DNA of 64,000 nucleotides from Hoplostethus atlanticus (Eukaryota; Chordata; Actinopteri; Trachichthyiformes; Trachichthyidae), in contig JAXDDX010000011.1 in assembly GCA_034670405.1 (NCBI GenBank), positions 2,104,501 through 2,168,500 on the forward strand, in the 5' to 3' direction. Position numbers and translations under genes: made by a program. The notes under the pieces were generated by a model. It did no database searches and was not told the DNA's origin. It saw only the letters and a program-made list of their open reading frames with translations. This document shows positions 1 through 13,960 of this stretch, piece after piece (position 1 is the stretch's first letter; every line of letters begins with the position of its first letter).

Positions 1-2312
1 CCAGCTGGAGGTTAAAGCTGCCTGAGAACTGACTCCAGTCACACCTTTGGGATTACAGAAGTCAAACCCCTCTCTCTCTTTTCCAACATTCCTTCTCTCT
101 CTTTCTCCTTTGGTCTCTCTCTGCCTCTCTCTCTCTCTTTTTCTCTAAGCTGAGGCCTTTTAGCTTTCCGAGACACGACCAAGGTCACTGAGTTTCTGCA
201 TTAGAAATTCCACTGGGGGCCCAATATACTGGCTGGTAGTGGTTTGCGCGAGAAAGCACAAAGTGGCCTTTACTCTTCAACCTTTATATCAAGCCGGAAT
301 ACTTTGACGTTCAGGAGCAAAGCATTCGCTGAGAATTATGCTGTTGTTCTTTTGAGCAAAAGTAATTAATCTTACCTTGCGATGAAAGCGACCAACTAAT
401 TAGAAGAAACCGTTTGAATTAAAGGACAGGCTGTTCTGGCTTATTGGTGGTTTTAGTGGAATCACTTAACTCAATCAAAAGCAAAATTTTGTCTAAACTG
501 AGTGAAACAGAGTCAGCCCAAAAGACCATATCAGTGTTCATGTAAAAGATACACACACAGAAAATCGGGTACCAACTCGCCTCCCACTCATAGATTCTCA
601 TCCAAAGTCAGTCAGTGAACAAATATCTGTTTTGTATTTTACTTAGTCTGCCGTTAATTCAGCGATGTCAACTTTCACATAGTGCTTGATCTCCGCTGTC
701 AATAGACTGTATGATTTGTGTTGAAATGCTAGCAGGTATTAAGGTAGACTGGGAGCATCACTATAGCTGTACCCTGCTAGTACTGGCATGGACCTGTACT
801 TGTATCTATGAATGTTCAGATCCAGGTTGGTTGTCTCACTGTAAGTCCTCACTTGTAGTTTATGTTGTCTAACCCCATATACATCGAGATTACTGTATCG
901 GCTATTGCCCGAGTTGGAAGAGATTGCCTATTTTTTTTGTGTCAGCTTTGACATCACGGGGATGATCATTTTGATGGGTTGTCACAGTGTTTCATGTGCT
1001 AAAAATGGAAGGGCTGTCTGAAAAGATCCATGGTTCCCCTTTGCTGCTCCATTATGTGGTGCTTGCCAGTGGGGTGTAAAGATAAGTGTGTGCGACATAC
1101 GAGTGACAGCCTGTCCATCTGGGAGAAATCTCTTGACACCGGAGAGGAATCCCACTAGAGAAGCACTACACACTTACAATACCTTCACTGTGAAATGGGC
1201 CACTGTGGCGATACACAGGCGTAATAGTGGAAGTATTAAAGTAGCCGTTTTAAGATCAATAAATAATAAATCATTACCAAATCATTTGCCAGATTTTGAG
1301 ACGTTATTTGTATTACCGTAAACAAACAAGACCATCACCGAAAAGACTGTCTTCTCTACTGGCCCTCTGGGTTGCTTTACGGCAGGGAGCATGTTCTTCC
1401 AATGCAAACCGAAGAGTTTCAGAGTTTCTCGCAATGGCAGATGGTGGAACAAGTGAAAAGCTGATGGAAAAATGACTTGCAACATGTTGATCCTGTTCAG
1501 TAACGTGAAAGAAAACAATCACACGCAGAGAGACGTCGGGGAGGGGGAGGGGGACAAGTAGACTCTAGCACTAACAATACCACTGGTATGAGCTACCAGT
1601 CATCTTGACCATGGCCTACTGTTACCAGCTTGGCAGCTTTGTTGCAAGATACCAACTTTATAGCTAGTGACAAATCTACTTTTTCAGACCATTGGAGAAA
1701 TGTCAATGTGTTGACTCCCAAAGCATTTGCTGAGAAATGGGTATGGCTGATGCCCATGCACATACATTTCTAATCACAGTGTAACCCCTCCTCCACTGAG
1801 AGGGGGTAGAACGGGCGGAAACACAGCCATATGCACATCTATGACATCATCTGGTGACTTTTTGAGCAGCCAATAGCTACTGTCCTTGGAAGATAGTTGG
1901 GGACACTGGTAGCAACCGTACGCTGGAGAGAAATGGAGTGTGTGTGTGTGTGTGTGCGTCACTCTGTCTTGGGGGCAGTACTCTGTTTATCACTGTGTTA
2001 AAGTCAGGAGGCTGAGTCATCAGTGCTCATGCTGTGTCTGTTCTTCTGCTCTCTCTCTCTTTCTCCCTCTCTCTCTCTGTCTCTCTCTTTCTCCCCCCTT
2101 TCTCTCTCCCTGCTGTGTCGACACATCACGCCTGTCTAGAAATGTACCATACCTCAACACATCCCACTCCTCAGCTCCATCTTCTCCCAGCAGGAAAGAA
2201 AAGCCTGGAAGAGGACAATGATTAAAGAGGATGTGTGTGTATGTTGTATTTACGTGGCTGACTGACAGCTAAGAGATTAGTTTGGTAATTACTAAAACAA
2301 ACCCTCAGGCTG

Positions 2313-2348
<36 letters not shown>

Positions 2349-3681
2349 CCATAATTTGTTAAGCAACAGTTGGTTGTGTCACCTATCTACAGTAGAGCTT
2401 CTTGAATGACAAAGTCTCAATCATGGGATTCTATTGAAAATATAAAAGCTGATGATATTTCAATGGGGCAGTCAGCTCCCCCAATAGACTTGCTAACAGG
2501 GCCATTGAAGTAGCAGACATCACTATGGATACTAATGAATAGTGAATACCCTGAATAGTCATAAGCCAGTGAAGAACGTGAATGAACGAATGTAATGAAA
2601 ATATATTGAAATACAGGAAACATGTATATGAATCACACTTCACATCTGGCCTGTCACCAGCAGCTCAACCCACACACAATAGTACAACACGTTTGACCAA
2701 AGTAAAGCAGGTCAAAGACTCTTCAAATCGTGTTGATACAAACACCCACTGGTTTGATTCAGACCCTCAGCAGCCCATCGAGAGAGACCATAGCAGGGTG
2801 CAGCAAGCTCACCGGGGATGCTACCGGTCTCTCTTCATGCCTGGTAGCAACACAGTTATTAATACTTACCGTTTCCCCGCAATCTGTTGACAGCAGAGAC
2901 AGCCCGAACGTCATTACAGGCTAACAAAAATACAAGATAGACGTCAAGATTTTGGTTTACTGAGGATGTTAAAAATACTGTTTGGATGGGAATGTACAAG
3001 AAGGAGTCATGTATCCTGCAAAGGCGTGCATGGGGGTGGCAATTGTATTATTAGGGCTGGCCTGTAAACACCATTTTAAATCTAGGTCTACATCTATTTC
3101 ACTAGTCTACTTTTGCCCTGAATACTGGTCATATTTTTTAAAAATAGCATGCCAAACTATCAATGAAGTCATTCTCACACTGTGCTCTTTGCTTTCAGCA
3201 GCGTAGTGCGGACTCCTATTGAGAGAATAGTGCAAAGTGGTAATTACAATCACTACCAATGCTAGCTATTTTGTCTGACTAAGTGATATAATCCAGAAAG
3301 ATTAATGCTGAATGAGCGCTTGAAAGGGTTTCTGCATGCCACGGTGCAAAAATCACCACAAATTAAGTTTTTAAAAGCAGATTTTAAAGCGTTTCTTCTC
3401 TGCAGAGCTCACACCTGGACTCCTAGCATTTCTGGGGAAGTGCCCTTTACCAGATTTATCTATACACACCACTTCCCTTCGCCCCGCTTATAAGTGCACC
3501 ACAATAGGAGTGTTTCTGTAAGTCCTTCAGTCATCAAGGACACTGGGCTCATCCTTGTTATCTTCCCCTTGGAGCAACAGCTCTGCCGCCTAGCCCAGAG
3601 TATTTCATGTAACGTGCACAGAGAGGAGAGAGCACGGAGTCAGCCAGAGATAGAGAGAAAGACAGGGACAAGTTGAAAGAG

Positions 3682-3722
<41 letters not shown>

Positions 3723-4575
3723 GGGCTAGATGTGGGAGGTGAGTCTGAAGTTCAAAAGAGAGACAGACAGGCAGAAGAAAAGAAAGAAAAATGACAATGA
3801 GAATGAGGAAAAGACAGTACAGAAAGGAGATGAAGAAACATTACAGAGCAAACGAGCGACAGTGATCTTGGAGGGGGAGAGCCTGGAGGGAGAACGAGAG
3901 AGTAAAGAGATCGATAGAGAGAGTGAGCGAGATAATGAGAAAGGAGCATATGACACAGATATTTCGTCGGGGCCCCTCCAGGGCATCTGGTGTGACAAAT
4001 TGTGTGTTAAGAGGCGGGGAGTGCAAACATACGGTGGGATGTAATATTAATGGTGCACCAGTGCCCAGCTCTATAGGTGCCCGAGGGGGGAGGAGTTTGG
4101 TGTGGCCTGACGCCCCCTGTGGTGATTTTCTTAGCGTATAAAACTCTCAGCCTCTAGTCATTAAAGATTTAAAGATGACAGCGGACTGGCTACGAACACC
4201 GAAGAGATATAAGGGAAAAATAAAGTGGAGAGGGAGAAAATGAGGGGCCGAGGGAGAGAAGAAGATGAAAAATGATGAGGTTGGGGGTGGACGGGGGAAG
4301 GGAGGGGGAGATCAATGGGCAAAATAAAGGATAATAAGAGGAGAAAAGAGCAAAAAAAACAAAAACAAATAAAAGGCATGAAGAGAGAGAGAAAATCAGG
4401 GAAGTGGTGGGTGTTAGATGGTCCTTTAACACACCCTCCACAGGTCAAAGGTCAAGCCGCTGGATTGTGTGTGTGTGTGAATAGTTGTGTCTGCTCCAAT
4501 AGACGACATGCCTGAAAGGTCCTTTGTTGGACCTGCCTCTCTATAGATATGCAACTTCAGACGCAGCCAGAGGGG

Positions 4576-4609
<34 letters not shown>

Positions 4610-4974
4610 AATTTGCAGTTTGCACGAAATCACCAACATTCAATGTATACCTCCCTTAAAAATAACTGTCGGCAGCTTTACTGTTCCGACCCCAGCGACT
4701 ACTCTACCCGTCTTTCTCAACTCATATCGATCAGTCATTGATTCTGTCTGACCTTCCTCCTGCTCCCTGCTCCACCTCCATCACCCTCCTGGGATCACCC
4801 AGCTTTAAACCAGTGACTCACAGTGATGGACTGAACGCTCCTTATCAAGCCCCCCCACCCCCCGTCTGCTAAAACACTGATGTGGGAGCCGATACCTCAA
4901 CAACAATCCCGATCCCTGCAATTAAGAACTTCTAAATCGACGGCATCTCAGATAAGCATCAATGTCACACGTAC
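1..4974 (-). other. mettl24 intron 1 (partial), no exon seen
   Basis: This is the intron following mettl24 exon 1, running off the left edge. No further mettl24 exon is recognisable in it. It holds simple repeats: CT-rich tracts near 75-145 and 2045-2110, a (CA)n array at 2314-2346, a (GA)n array at 3684-3719 followed by a purine-rich stretch to about 3950 and again at 4195-4410, and (TG)n at 4578-4608. Short ORFs here are low-complexity shadows of these tracts. Confidence 0.6.
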
Positions 4975-5358
4975 CTTTCTGTGCGGGCGAAGAGGCGGGC
5001 AGCACCCCGGCGAGGGGTCCTCCTCTCCGTCTTCGCCCCTCTTCCTGGCCGGGCCGTCCTTCTTCAGCGTGCGGACGTAGGACACCCTCCGCTTAACGGT
5101 CCTGTCCCGCTCCACGGCCTTTGGCTCCGACGAGACGCGCCTGGCTCTGGTCTGCTGGCCCCGGTCCCGACTCGTGGTGTCGGTGTCGGCGGGACGTCCC
5201 GAGGCCGGGGGTGCAGGTGCGCCCCTGCGAGCCCTCTCCAGGTAAACGTGGACGCACACGCACACGGCGGCGAGCAGGATACACACGCGCAGCAGCAATC
5301 CCCCGCTGAGTCGCTCTCTGCCCATGCCCGTCCACAGCTGCTTGCATCTGTGCTTCAT
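4975..5358 (-). CDS. mettl24: mettl24 first coding exon (probable methyltransferase-like protein 24), partial
   Basis: This is the amino-terminal 128 codons of a type II/signal-anchored protein. A short basic start (MKHRCKQLWTGMGRERLSGG) is followed by a hydrophobic segment at about residues 21-38 (LLLRVCILLAAVCVCVHVYL), then a low-complexity Arg/Pro/Asp stem. The exon ends at a consensus donor (AAG|gtacgt) in phase 0. The stem motif RRVSYVR and the Cys pair in SPGCCPPLRPHRK match, from memory, the end of human METTL24 exon 1 (RQVTYVR ... PGCCAPRGRPRRK), which is the main basis for the name. The methyltransferase domain lies in later exons off the left edge, so no catalytic residue can be checked here. 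The second Met (codon at 5323-5325, MGRERLSGG) resembles the human start MARERPPG and may be the true start. The exon is GC- and CpG-rich, as expected for a promoter-proximal exon. METTL24 activity is not established in the family. Confidence 0.8.
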
Positions 5359-5625
5359 CGTCTCCTCCTCCTCCTCTCTCTCCCTCTCTGGCTCGCCTCA
5401 GTCCATCTCCTCAACAAGAAGAGAAACTTTGCCTTTTTTTTTTTTTTCCTATCCCATTCTTCCTCTTTTTGTTTTGTTTTTGTTGGTCAAAGCGCTGTCC
5501 CTCGTTTCTCTTCTCTTCTCGTCCGGCCTCTCCTTCCTTCAGGTCCAAAGTCCAGCATCAGACTAAAAGATTGAAGTTAATGAGACAAGGACATCTCTGC
5601 ATGTGTGTGTGTGTGCATCTTGTGA

Positions 5626-5656
<31 letters not shown>

Positions 5657-5843
5657 TGAAACTCTGCACAAGGAGTCAAGAGTGCCTGCCGCCCTCATTG
5701 AAAACTTTGGGAACTCCCTCCTCAGTCAAAACTCAAAAGCCCCCCCCACTCATACATTGAGTCCTCACACCCCTTTCATTCTCTCTCTCTTTCTTTTTGT
5801 CTTTCTTTCTCTCTCTCTCTCTCTCTGTCTGACACAAACACAC

Positions 5844-5874
<31 letters not shown>

Positions 5875-8800
5875 CGCTGCCCTCTGCCTCAGTTTGCCTC
5901 TTCCGTCCCACTGAATCTCAAGTTACCGTGTAACTCTAGATATGGGCAGGGCCTGCAGATCCACCACTGGCTGTCACCCATGCAGGTCTCTCAACCTCTG
6001 TATTAGTCTGCTCTCTCAAAGAACAGAGAGAAAGAGAGAGAGAGAGAGACATAGGAGAGTAATGGGGAAATAGGCGTTGGTGAGGAAGGGTTACAGCATT
6101 GTAGAAAGGACAGCCTACCCTTTATTTGTCTGCCCGCTGAAAGAAAGGCTGGAGAGAGAAGAAAACCAGAGCAAACAGAGCAGAGAGGAACAGACTCTTA
6201 AAAAGGATGTGCCAATTCCACATGTGTTTCTAGTTGGGCCCAGCAGCCTGCATCTGTGTGCCTCTCCAAAATAAAATATCAACACATCTTGACACCACAT
6301 ATGCAGCCATTAATATATGTTGTGCTGAAAAGTAAACAATGTATGTTTGTTATCTTACACACAGATGTAGTGGAAATGATACATCCTTTTTTTTTTTAGA
6401 GTGCAGAGAAGTGTACAATCAATATGGATATGACAACAGTGCTCAAAGAAGGTGCCTCAGCCTTGTTGCTTTCACCACGTAGGAACTTTTTGCTGCAAGG
6501 AAACGTTCAAATAGATTTTTAATCCCGTGTTTCAATTTGTGGCTGCTCCTGGGAGCGTCCCAAACTAATAACTAATAACTGACGAATAAAACCGGCACCG
6601 ACACTATTCATTCTGATTTTGAACTCCATGGCAATGAAACGCTGATGAAACTATAACTTCTGGGTTTTTCATTTCCCCGGCAGTAAGCTCTCAAAGATTT
6701 AATTCATAGTCTTAACACTTGGCTTTGTTTTCTTCACATTGACTTTGACATTGATTTCTCTGCAGAAACCACTAAATCAGTCTTTTAATAAACAAATTAT
6801 AAATCAGAACCCCTTCTCGCACTCCCATTTATTAAATATGTTATTGATATTGCAGAGCGCAAAAAGGACGCATCAATTATCAGGCCTGCCAAGACAGATG
6901 ATGTCTGAGAAAGTAAGGATTTTGCCGAGGGAGGAAAGTACCTCTGCTGAAGACTCCATGACATCGCCACTTGAAGAAAATGAAGATATGCGCGGCTTGA
7001 CTGAGCATCCTGACATAGTTTGAACTACGAAAATCCAGGAAAATAATAAGGCTGCTTTCTCGCTGCTGTTTAGAATCAATGCCAAATATTTGTTTGCCTG
7101 TGGGCTCAGATATAGCTCTTTACTGCCCCCTGTGGATTGAAATTGAGGAATAACAATGCTCATTCTCTGTACTCATTCTCTTCTCTCTCTCTCTTTCATC
7201 CTGTTTCTCTCTCCCTCCCTTTCTCTGTCTCTCTCCCTTGTATTCTCTCTCAACCAGTCAATCAATCAGTGGATCAAACTCAGCATCACTTCTATTACCA
7301 AGTATAGTAAATATGCAGGAATCAGTGAAAACCTCAAGAGTTTGTGCAGGAGACGGTGCATGACATACTATGGACAGTTTCATTCAGTGGTCCATAGCGG
7401 GTCAGGCGCTTGGGTAATAATACATAGCATGGTGATCAATAGTCTCATTGCTATGAGATCGATAAAAGTTTGCAACAGAGAAAAACAACACCAGACTTGG
7501 ATCGATATTCGCAAAACATTTTTAAAATGTATTTTTATATATATATATAGTTTTCATTTGCTAGAGTGTATTTATGTATTAAAGTATTTATTCATTCATT
7601 AGCGTCATTTGATATGTACCAGATTTGTGGCGATTCCCTTCGCTAGCCACAACACAATGAATTTAGAAAATTACATGAAAAGCAATTTAGGAAGTAAGTA
7701 ATGTAAAAGTATTTGGAAGTACATTTGGTGTACGTTTCTGTAATTGACAACTTTCCTGACACTCTGATTTGTCACCTACGTGCATCTAGGAAGGACAGGG
7801 GCCGGGCTGGAACAAGTTCAGGTGTATGACAATGACATCTCTACTGCCACCAAGTGGTCAGTCATGATCACTTAACACGTTGATATGGATTGGATGCAGC
7901 ATGCTGTGGGTCTGTGAATGAAGTAGGTTAATTGGTTAATGTGGAGAAATGAGAAAGGAATGCATCATGTAAGACTGACTGGAAATTTAGACAGAGAAAA
8001 GACATGTGAAAAAAAAATCTCAGGTGCTGTGTATGTGTGTGTGTGTGTGTGTGTTTGTGCATGCCTGCACGTGTTTCTTAAAGAGAACAATGTAACAAAC
8101 CTTCTCTCATCTTGAAAAAATTAGTAAAATGACTCAAAGATGTCGGGCCATGTGATAACAAACATCCTTCTTCTAAACGTTGGATCATGAGCGTGACTGT
8201 AAAGTTACAAGAAGGGGATTTCTGTTCTAGCTTTTCCAGATGGAACAGAGGAGGATGTTTTTCTCCCTCAATAGATGGCATCACCTTTATTGCAATGGTT
8301 TGTCGGGACCAAGATCTGCAACATGGCTGAAAAATGTTGAGTTTCTCCTCTCCTCTCCTCTCCTCTCCTCTCCTCTCCTCTCTGATGTATGAGGTAAGTC
8401 GAGCCTCCTGGGAATAAGGAGGGCTAAGAAATGAGAGTAACAACTGTTGGGGCAACACAACAATGACCGCCTCAACTACAAGAGGGAAAACAAAGGGTGT
8501 GAGCATGTGTGATTATAGGTCATAAAAGGACACAGTGAGGTTTACAGATTCGAAATCTCTTTAGGGGTTTTAGAAATTGGAACAAAATGTGCACGAGAAA
8601 ATTACTTGCACGTGGGAATTACTCCCTGCTGTGTCGCAAACAAACAGCAGGTCTTCTGAAATGCATGGGCTTCACACCATCTAAAGTAAAACTGGACTAA
8701 ACTAGACTGAAGTAGGCTAGCCTGCTTAATAAAATAATGACTTACTCTGTCTGGAGAATACGCTGACATGTGAACAAACTCAACCGGGTCTATCTTGGTG

Positions 8801-11025
8801 CAAACGTGTGCTATTGTGGGAAGCAGCCATTTGTGACAGGAGCAGGTGAAGGTTAGAGTGTGTTTGCTTTGGGTCGGGGCCCTACAAAATAGCATGCGCA
8901 CACACACACACACGCACACGTACACACAGATAAGGGGTCACTGAAGGTCTGATCAAAAAATGTATATGTTTACACACAGACATGCATACCCGAATAGACA
9001 CACACACACACATACACACACTCAGATGTGTACACCCTAAGTCCAATAGATGACCTAGTTGATGTTTCTGTGATCTGTCCTTAAATCATCCTCCAATGCC
9101 AAAGTTGGCATATGACAAACATAAAAAACCTAGTTCAAATCAGTGTTTGTTCAACTCTCTGCAGGGACCACAACTTGATTTTTACAGTAATCCAACACCG
9201 AACGAGAGTTTGGATGTAAGGCCATAAAACAAATCCGCTCAAATACCTTTCTCTCCCACCTTCAACAAACAACAGAAAAGAAAGGAACATGTACAAAAAC
9301 AGCAATTCTTATCTCAACTGCACAGATCAGCAGCTTGTTAGCCTCTTGGCAGCATAACATCAATTTTTATCAGCTTCCTCTACATACCTACCAGCGCCGG
9401 GCTCCCTCGAGAACAAGTGAAGAAGTGGACAGCAAACAATGGCTGACAGGTTGATAGGAGGAGAGGAAACCAGATATGAGTCAGCAGAAAGCAGGGTGCT
9501 AATCCAAATCAAAGCTGTTTTTTCTCTAAGAGAAAGTGGCTCAAATCAAATGAAACACACTCCTGTGGACTAACCAACCCACTGTCAACACCACACCCTA
9601 CATTTAGCCCTCCCAAAGGATGTTGATTTGAGCTGCTGCTTTCCAGCTCAATATGACATTTTCTCATCATGTTATATATTGATATGACACACTTTATCAA
9701 TTCTATTCAGCACAGTACCATCAGTCAGCCAGCTCAAAGTTAGGGAAGACTTCTGAACTTGATTGGTTAAGGTAAAGGTAAGGTTGCTATATGTAGCATT
9801 TTTTGAACATCAATATGTCATTGTGAAATAAACTGTGATACCTTGGTGTAATTTTTATAATTTGTAATTTTAGTGCTAAAACCAGATTTTACATCATCCC
9901 GTTACTTCCTGTGCAAAGAGGATGCTGGTACTTACCCCTGGGTTCAAGTCCTGAAGGTTTTTCTTATAACCAAAACCTTAATCTAACCTTAACCAAAGTT
10001 TTAGTTGCCTAACTTTGGTACTTTAGTGGTTTGATTTGGTCTGTCTATGTGTAGGTATAGTACGAAGGTTGCAGGACCTTTTGTAAAGTATCATAAAAAT
10101 GAATGTTATTGTGAGAACACGTTGGTATGAAGAACTTTGTATCATGTGAGGCCTCTAAAAAAAATCGCACCCCAGCCTAGCAGCATACATGTGAACAATC
10201 TAATTTCTGCTTCATCTCTGTTTGCACTGGAAGAACAGCACCCTCTTCCTGTTTTGAGCTGTAATGCAACACAGTAGATTTCCTGCAAAATACGACCCGG
10301 TGGCACACAATGAAAAATGCAATGGTCTCATTTGTTATCATTTAATGATGTATTCTACACGTAATGGTGTTCATTAGAATATCACAACATTTCAGTCCCA
10401 AAGATTTGAACCCATCTTTCCATTCAGTTATTTTGCAGTGAGGCGGAGACTGCTGTTCATTTCAAGGTTATCTGTGTATAAAATGGTTATAAATGGTCAA
10501 TCTTTATGTATTACCTATTTCATGTATCATTCTACTGTTTGATTATTTCCCATTTGAGCAAGTGGAGCAGATGGTAAGTCAGTGTGATGGTAAAAGCAAA
10601 CAGAGTAGCAGTCCTGTTGAATCCAGCCACGGCAGGGTGCAGGTAAGTCAATACAGCCAGAACTACTCCCCATATCAATCATTAATCATAGGTTCCAAAA
10701 GAGGCACAATACGGTACTTTTACAGTGCCTAAGATACATGGAAAAGATTTATATGTGTATGCACTCAGAAACAGCCTCAGTCACACTTGCAGAAAGAGAG
10801 ACAAGTTGTTCACATATAATGCAACACTGCATTTCCAATGTGGAAGAGGGAATCAGACCTGGAGCAAATAGTATTTGAAGAGTTGATTTCCAAAGTGCTA
10901 TACATCGATTTTGGAGGGAACAAAAGATTACCTGAACTAACATATAGATGACCCAGTCTGTCATGGCCAAGGACAGCCTTCCTCTCACCCCTGAGCCACA
11001 TCCTCCTCCTCACTGTTTTTCACTT
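5359..11025. other. intergenic region upstream of mettl24, simple repeats only
   Basis: This is the divergent spacer between mettl24 and slc22a16, before the LINE copies. The first part (5360-5900) is presumably promoter/5' flank of mettl24: CT-rich, with (TG)n at 5622-5654 and (CT)n at 5790-5875. Further simple repeats are (TG)n at 8036-8053, a pentanucleotide (CTCCT)n at 8345-8382, and CA-rich patches at 8900-9025. I see no exon, RNA gene or protein-coding transposon piece in the remainder. Confidence 0.5.
8345..8382. repeat. (CTCCT)n pentanucleotide microsatellite
   Basis: About seven and a half perfect copies of CTCCT lie directly next to each other. The opposite strand reads as a repeated Arg/Glu/Gly peptide, which explains the open frame across it; it is not a gene. 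Confidence 0.9.
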
Positions 11026-13960
11026 TTACATTACATTACAGGCATTTAGCATGTTTGTATCCAAAGTGACTTACAATAAGTGCATTCCACATAGGTAGGC
11101 AAGAGGGTAGGCAACTACTAGTCACATAGGTAGGTAACTACTAGTCACCAGAAATCGTAAGTGCATTTCCTTCCTAACAAGCATCTAAAAGCATAACCAG
11201 TGTTAAGGTAAAAGTGCAATAGGTTAGCTACCTACTTTTTATTTAAACAAATGAGACAAGTAAGTGAAGCAAAAAAACAAGAGCTAAAACAAATATGTGA
11301 AGCATATAAGCAAGTGCTTAGACAAAAGTGAAGACTAAGAGGAAGGGTCGGGGTAGTGTTTCTTGGGTTTTCAGCCTGCGGCAAACTCTTCTGTCCTGAA
11401 ATCAGTGGGGAGTTCATTCCACCACTGTGGGGCCAGGACAGAGAAGAGCCGTGACCGCGTAGATCGGCCGCACAGGCCTCTGAGCGATGGGGCAACCAGT
11501 CGCCTCGAGGCAGCAGAGCGAAGTGATCGGGCGGGGGTGTAAAGCTTGACCATAGCCTAGAGGTAAGAAGGAGCTGTTCCTTTCACTGCCCTATAGACTA
11601 GCACCAGGGTCTTGAACTGGATGCGAGCTGCTACAGGGAGCCAGTGTAGAGAACGGAGAAGGGTAGTTGTATGGGAGAACTTGGAGCGGTTGAACACCAG
11701 ACGAGCTGCAGCTTGCTGAACAAGCTCCAGAGGTCTGATGGCAGACGCCGGGGCACCAGCAAGGAGGGAGTTGCAGTAGTCCAGGCGGGAGATAACAAGA
11801 GCCTGGATGAGCACCTGTGCCTTCTCGTCAGTGAGGAAGGGGCAAATCCTCCTGATGTTGTGGAGTAGGAATCTGCAGGAGCGTCTCACTGATGCGATGT
11901 TTGCCGAGAACGACAGTTGGTTGTCCAGGGTCACACCCAGATTCCTCGTTGTCCAAGTTGACGTCACCACAGCATTATCAATGGTGATGGCCAGGTCTCA
12001 GGAACACCAGCTCAGTTTTGTCAGGTTGAGCTTCAGGTGATGCATTGTCATCCACTCCGAGATGTCTGCCAGGCATGCAGTAATGCGCGCCTCCACTTGT
12101 GTGTCAGCGGGGGGAAATGATCAGATCAGCTGGGTGTCATCGGCATAGCAGTGGTAGGAGAAGTCATGGGAGTGGATAACAGAACCAAGAGATGTTGTGT
12201 GGAGGGAAAAAAGAAGAGGACCCAGAACCGAACCTTGCGGAACCCCAGTAGTCAGCCTGCGTGGTTCTGACACAGACCCTCTCAGCGTCACCTGGTAGGA
12301 GCGACCCGTCAGGTAGGATGCAAACAGGAAGAGTGCAGAGCCTGAGACACAGCAGAGCAGAGACTGAGTGTCAAACGCTGCAGACAGGTCCAGGAGTATC
12401 AGGACAGAGGAGAGAGAGTTCGCTCTAGCGGCATGGAGTGGCTCCGTCACTGCCAGGAGGGCAGTCTCGGTCGAGTGACCCACCTTGAACCCAGACTGGT
12501 GGGGGTCCAAGAGGTTGTTCTGGTGGAGGTACAAGGACAGTTGATTAAAGACAGCACGTTCAAGAGTTTTGGATAGGAAGGGTAGAAGGGAAACTGGTCT
12601 GTAATTTTTTACCTCAGAGGGGTCAAGTGTTGGTTATTTCAGAAGGGGGGTGACTCTGGCAGTCTTGAAAGCAGAGGGAAAGTATCCAGCATGTGGTAGG
12701 GTGGCAAGATGTAACAAGGTCAAGGAGCTAGTTTTGGGAGAGGGGAGAAAAATGGGGTAGGGGGGAGGGAAAAGATGGAGAGGGTGGTAGAGAGGGAGGG
12801 GTGGAAGGTGGACAGGTGTGGTTGGTGCGCAGGAGCACCAGTCGGGGGGTGAGGGAAGGAGGAATCCGATATCGTTAACCTTCTTGTCAAAGAAGTTGGT
12901 GAAATCGTCAGGGAGGAGGGAGGAGGAGGAGGGGGTGGGGGTTGGAGGAGGGAAGAGAAAGTTTCGAAGGGTTGGAAGCAGAAGTTTAGTGCAGAAGACA
13001 GCAGCTTTAGCAGCAGATAGAGAGGAGGAAAAAGTGGAAAGGAGAGATTGGAAGTTAAGAAGGTCATCCGGGAGTTTGCCTTTTCTCCATTTGCGTTCAG
13101 CCCCTCTCAGGCTGCGTCTCTCAGTACGCACTGAGTCCGACAACCAAGGGGCAGGTGGAGTTTGGCGTGCAGGCCTGGAGGTGAGGGGACAGAGATTGTC
13201 CAAAGAAGAGGACAGAGTAGAGAGAAGAAGATCAGTGGCAATATCAGGGGATACAGAGAGAAGGATTCAGGGGCAGGGAGGGCAGAAGAGGAAAGATCAG
13301 TGGGGGAGAGCGAGCGGAGATTGCGACAGGAAGAAACCATGTGGGTAGGGGGAGGATGTAAGGAGAGAGAGAGAGAGAGTAGGATATGAAGTAGTGGTCA
13401 GAGAGCTGGAGAGGAGTGACAGAGAGATTAGCAGTGGAACAGTGTCTGGTGAAACCTTGTGGGTAGGAGGAGATGGGGACAGGGATAGGTCAAAGGAGGA
13501 GAGGAAAGAAAGACGAGAGTCAAGCTGCTCAGTCTGGATGTTGAAGTCACTGAGAAGGATGAGTCTAGATTCATCATCAGGGAAGTGGGAGACTAGTGTG
13601 TCATGCTCCTCCAGGAACTGACTAAGAGGGCCTGGTAGGCGATAAACAACCGCAATGGTGAGCTTGACTGGATAAGAAACAGTGACAGCATGAAATTCAA
13701 ACGAGGAAGGAGAGAATTGTGAAATAGAAAAAAGAGAGTATTTCCATTTGTGGGAAATTAGCAGGCCAGTACCACCGCCTCGCCTCGCAGCTCTGGGAGT
13801 GTGAGAGAAAGAGTACACATCTGACAGAGCAGCGGGCGTGGCAGTGTTTTCTGGAGTGATCCAAGTCTCAGTTAGAGCAAGAAAGTTGAGGGAGAGCAAG
13901 GATGGGTAGCCTAAGATGAACTCTTGAGCTTTCGGCACAGCAGACTGGCAATTCACAATT
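11026..13960 (-). mobile_element. L2/CR1-group LINE, degraded, minus strand
   Basis: A non-LTR retrotransposon of about 2.9 kb. An apurinic-type endonuclease region reads on the minus strand at 13297-13956 (LALTETWITPENTATPAALS, then GGGTGLLISHKW and LLSDFNIQ). Reverse transcriptase follows at 12121-12534 (NLLDPHQSGFKVGHSTETAL, LLDLSAAFDT, TGVPQGSVLGPLLFS, and the catalytic HCYADDTQL). The carboxy-terminal part is at 11371-11970 (SRLDYCNSLLAG, LHWLPVAARIQFKTLVL, WWNELPTDFR). The reading frame is broken into at least five segments, so this copy is inactive. The 3' end at about 11026 carries the short tail repeat TGTAA in the element's sense, with the common fish subterminal sequence next to it. 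Shadow ORFs on the plus strand across this span are not genes. The clade is assigned from protein motifs only. Confidence 0.88.

Noticed and set aside
4981-5574. 197-codon plus-strand frame opposite mettl24 exon 1
   Set aside because: The antisense frame is kept open by the GC-rich exon; the minus strand has the coding features and a consensus donor.
9940-9970. B-box-like GGTTCAAGTCC suggesting a tRNA or SINE
   Set aside because: No A box at the right distance and no cloverleaf could be drawn.
12818-13389. Plus-strand open frames of 75-176 codons rich in Arg, Glu and Gly
   Set aside because: They are antisense shadows of the degraded L2/CR1-group LINE, which has recognisable endonuclease and reverse transcriptase on the minus strand.
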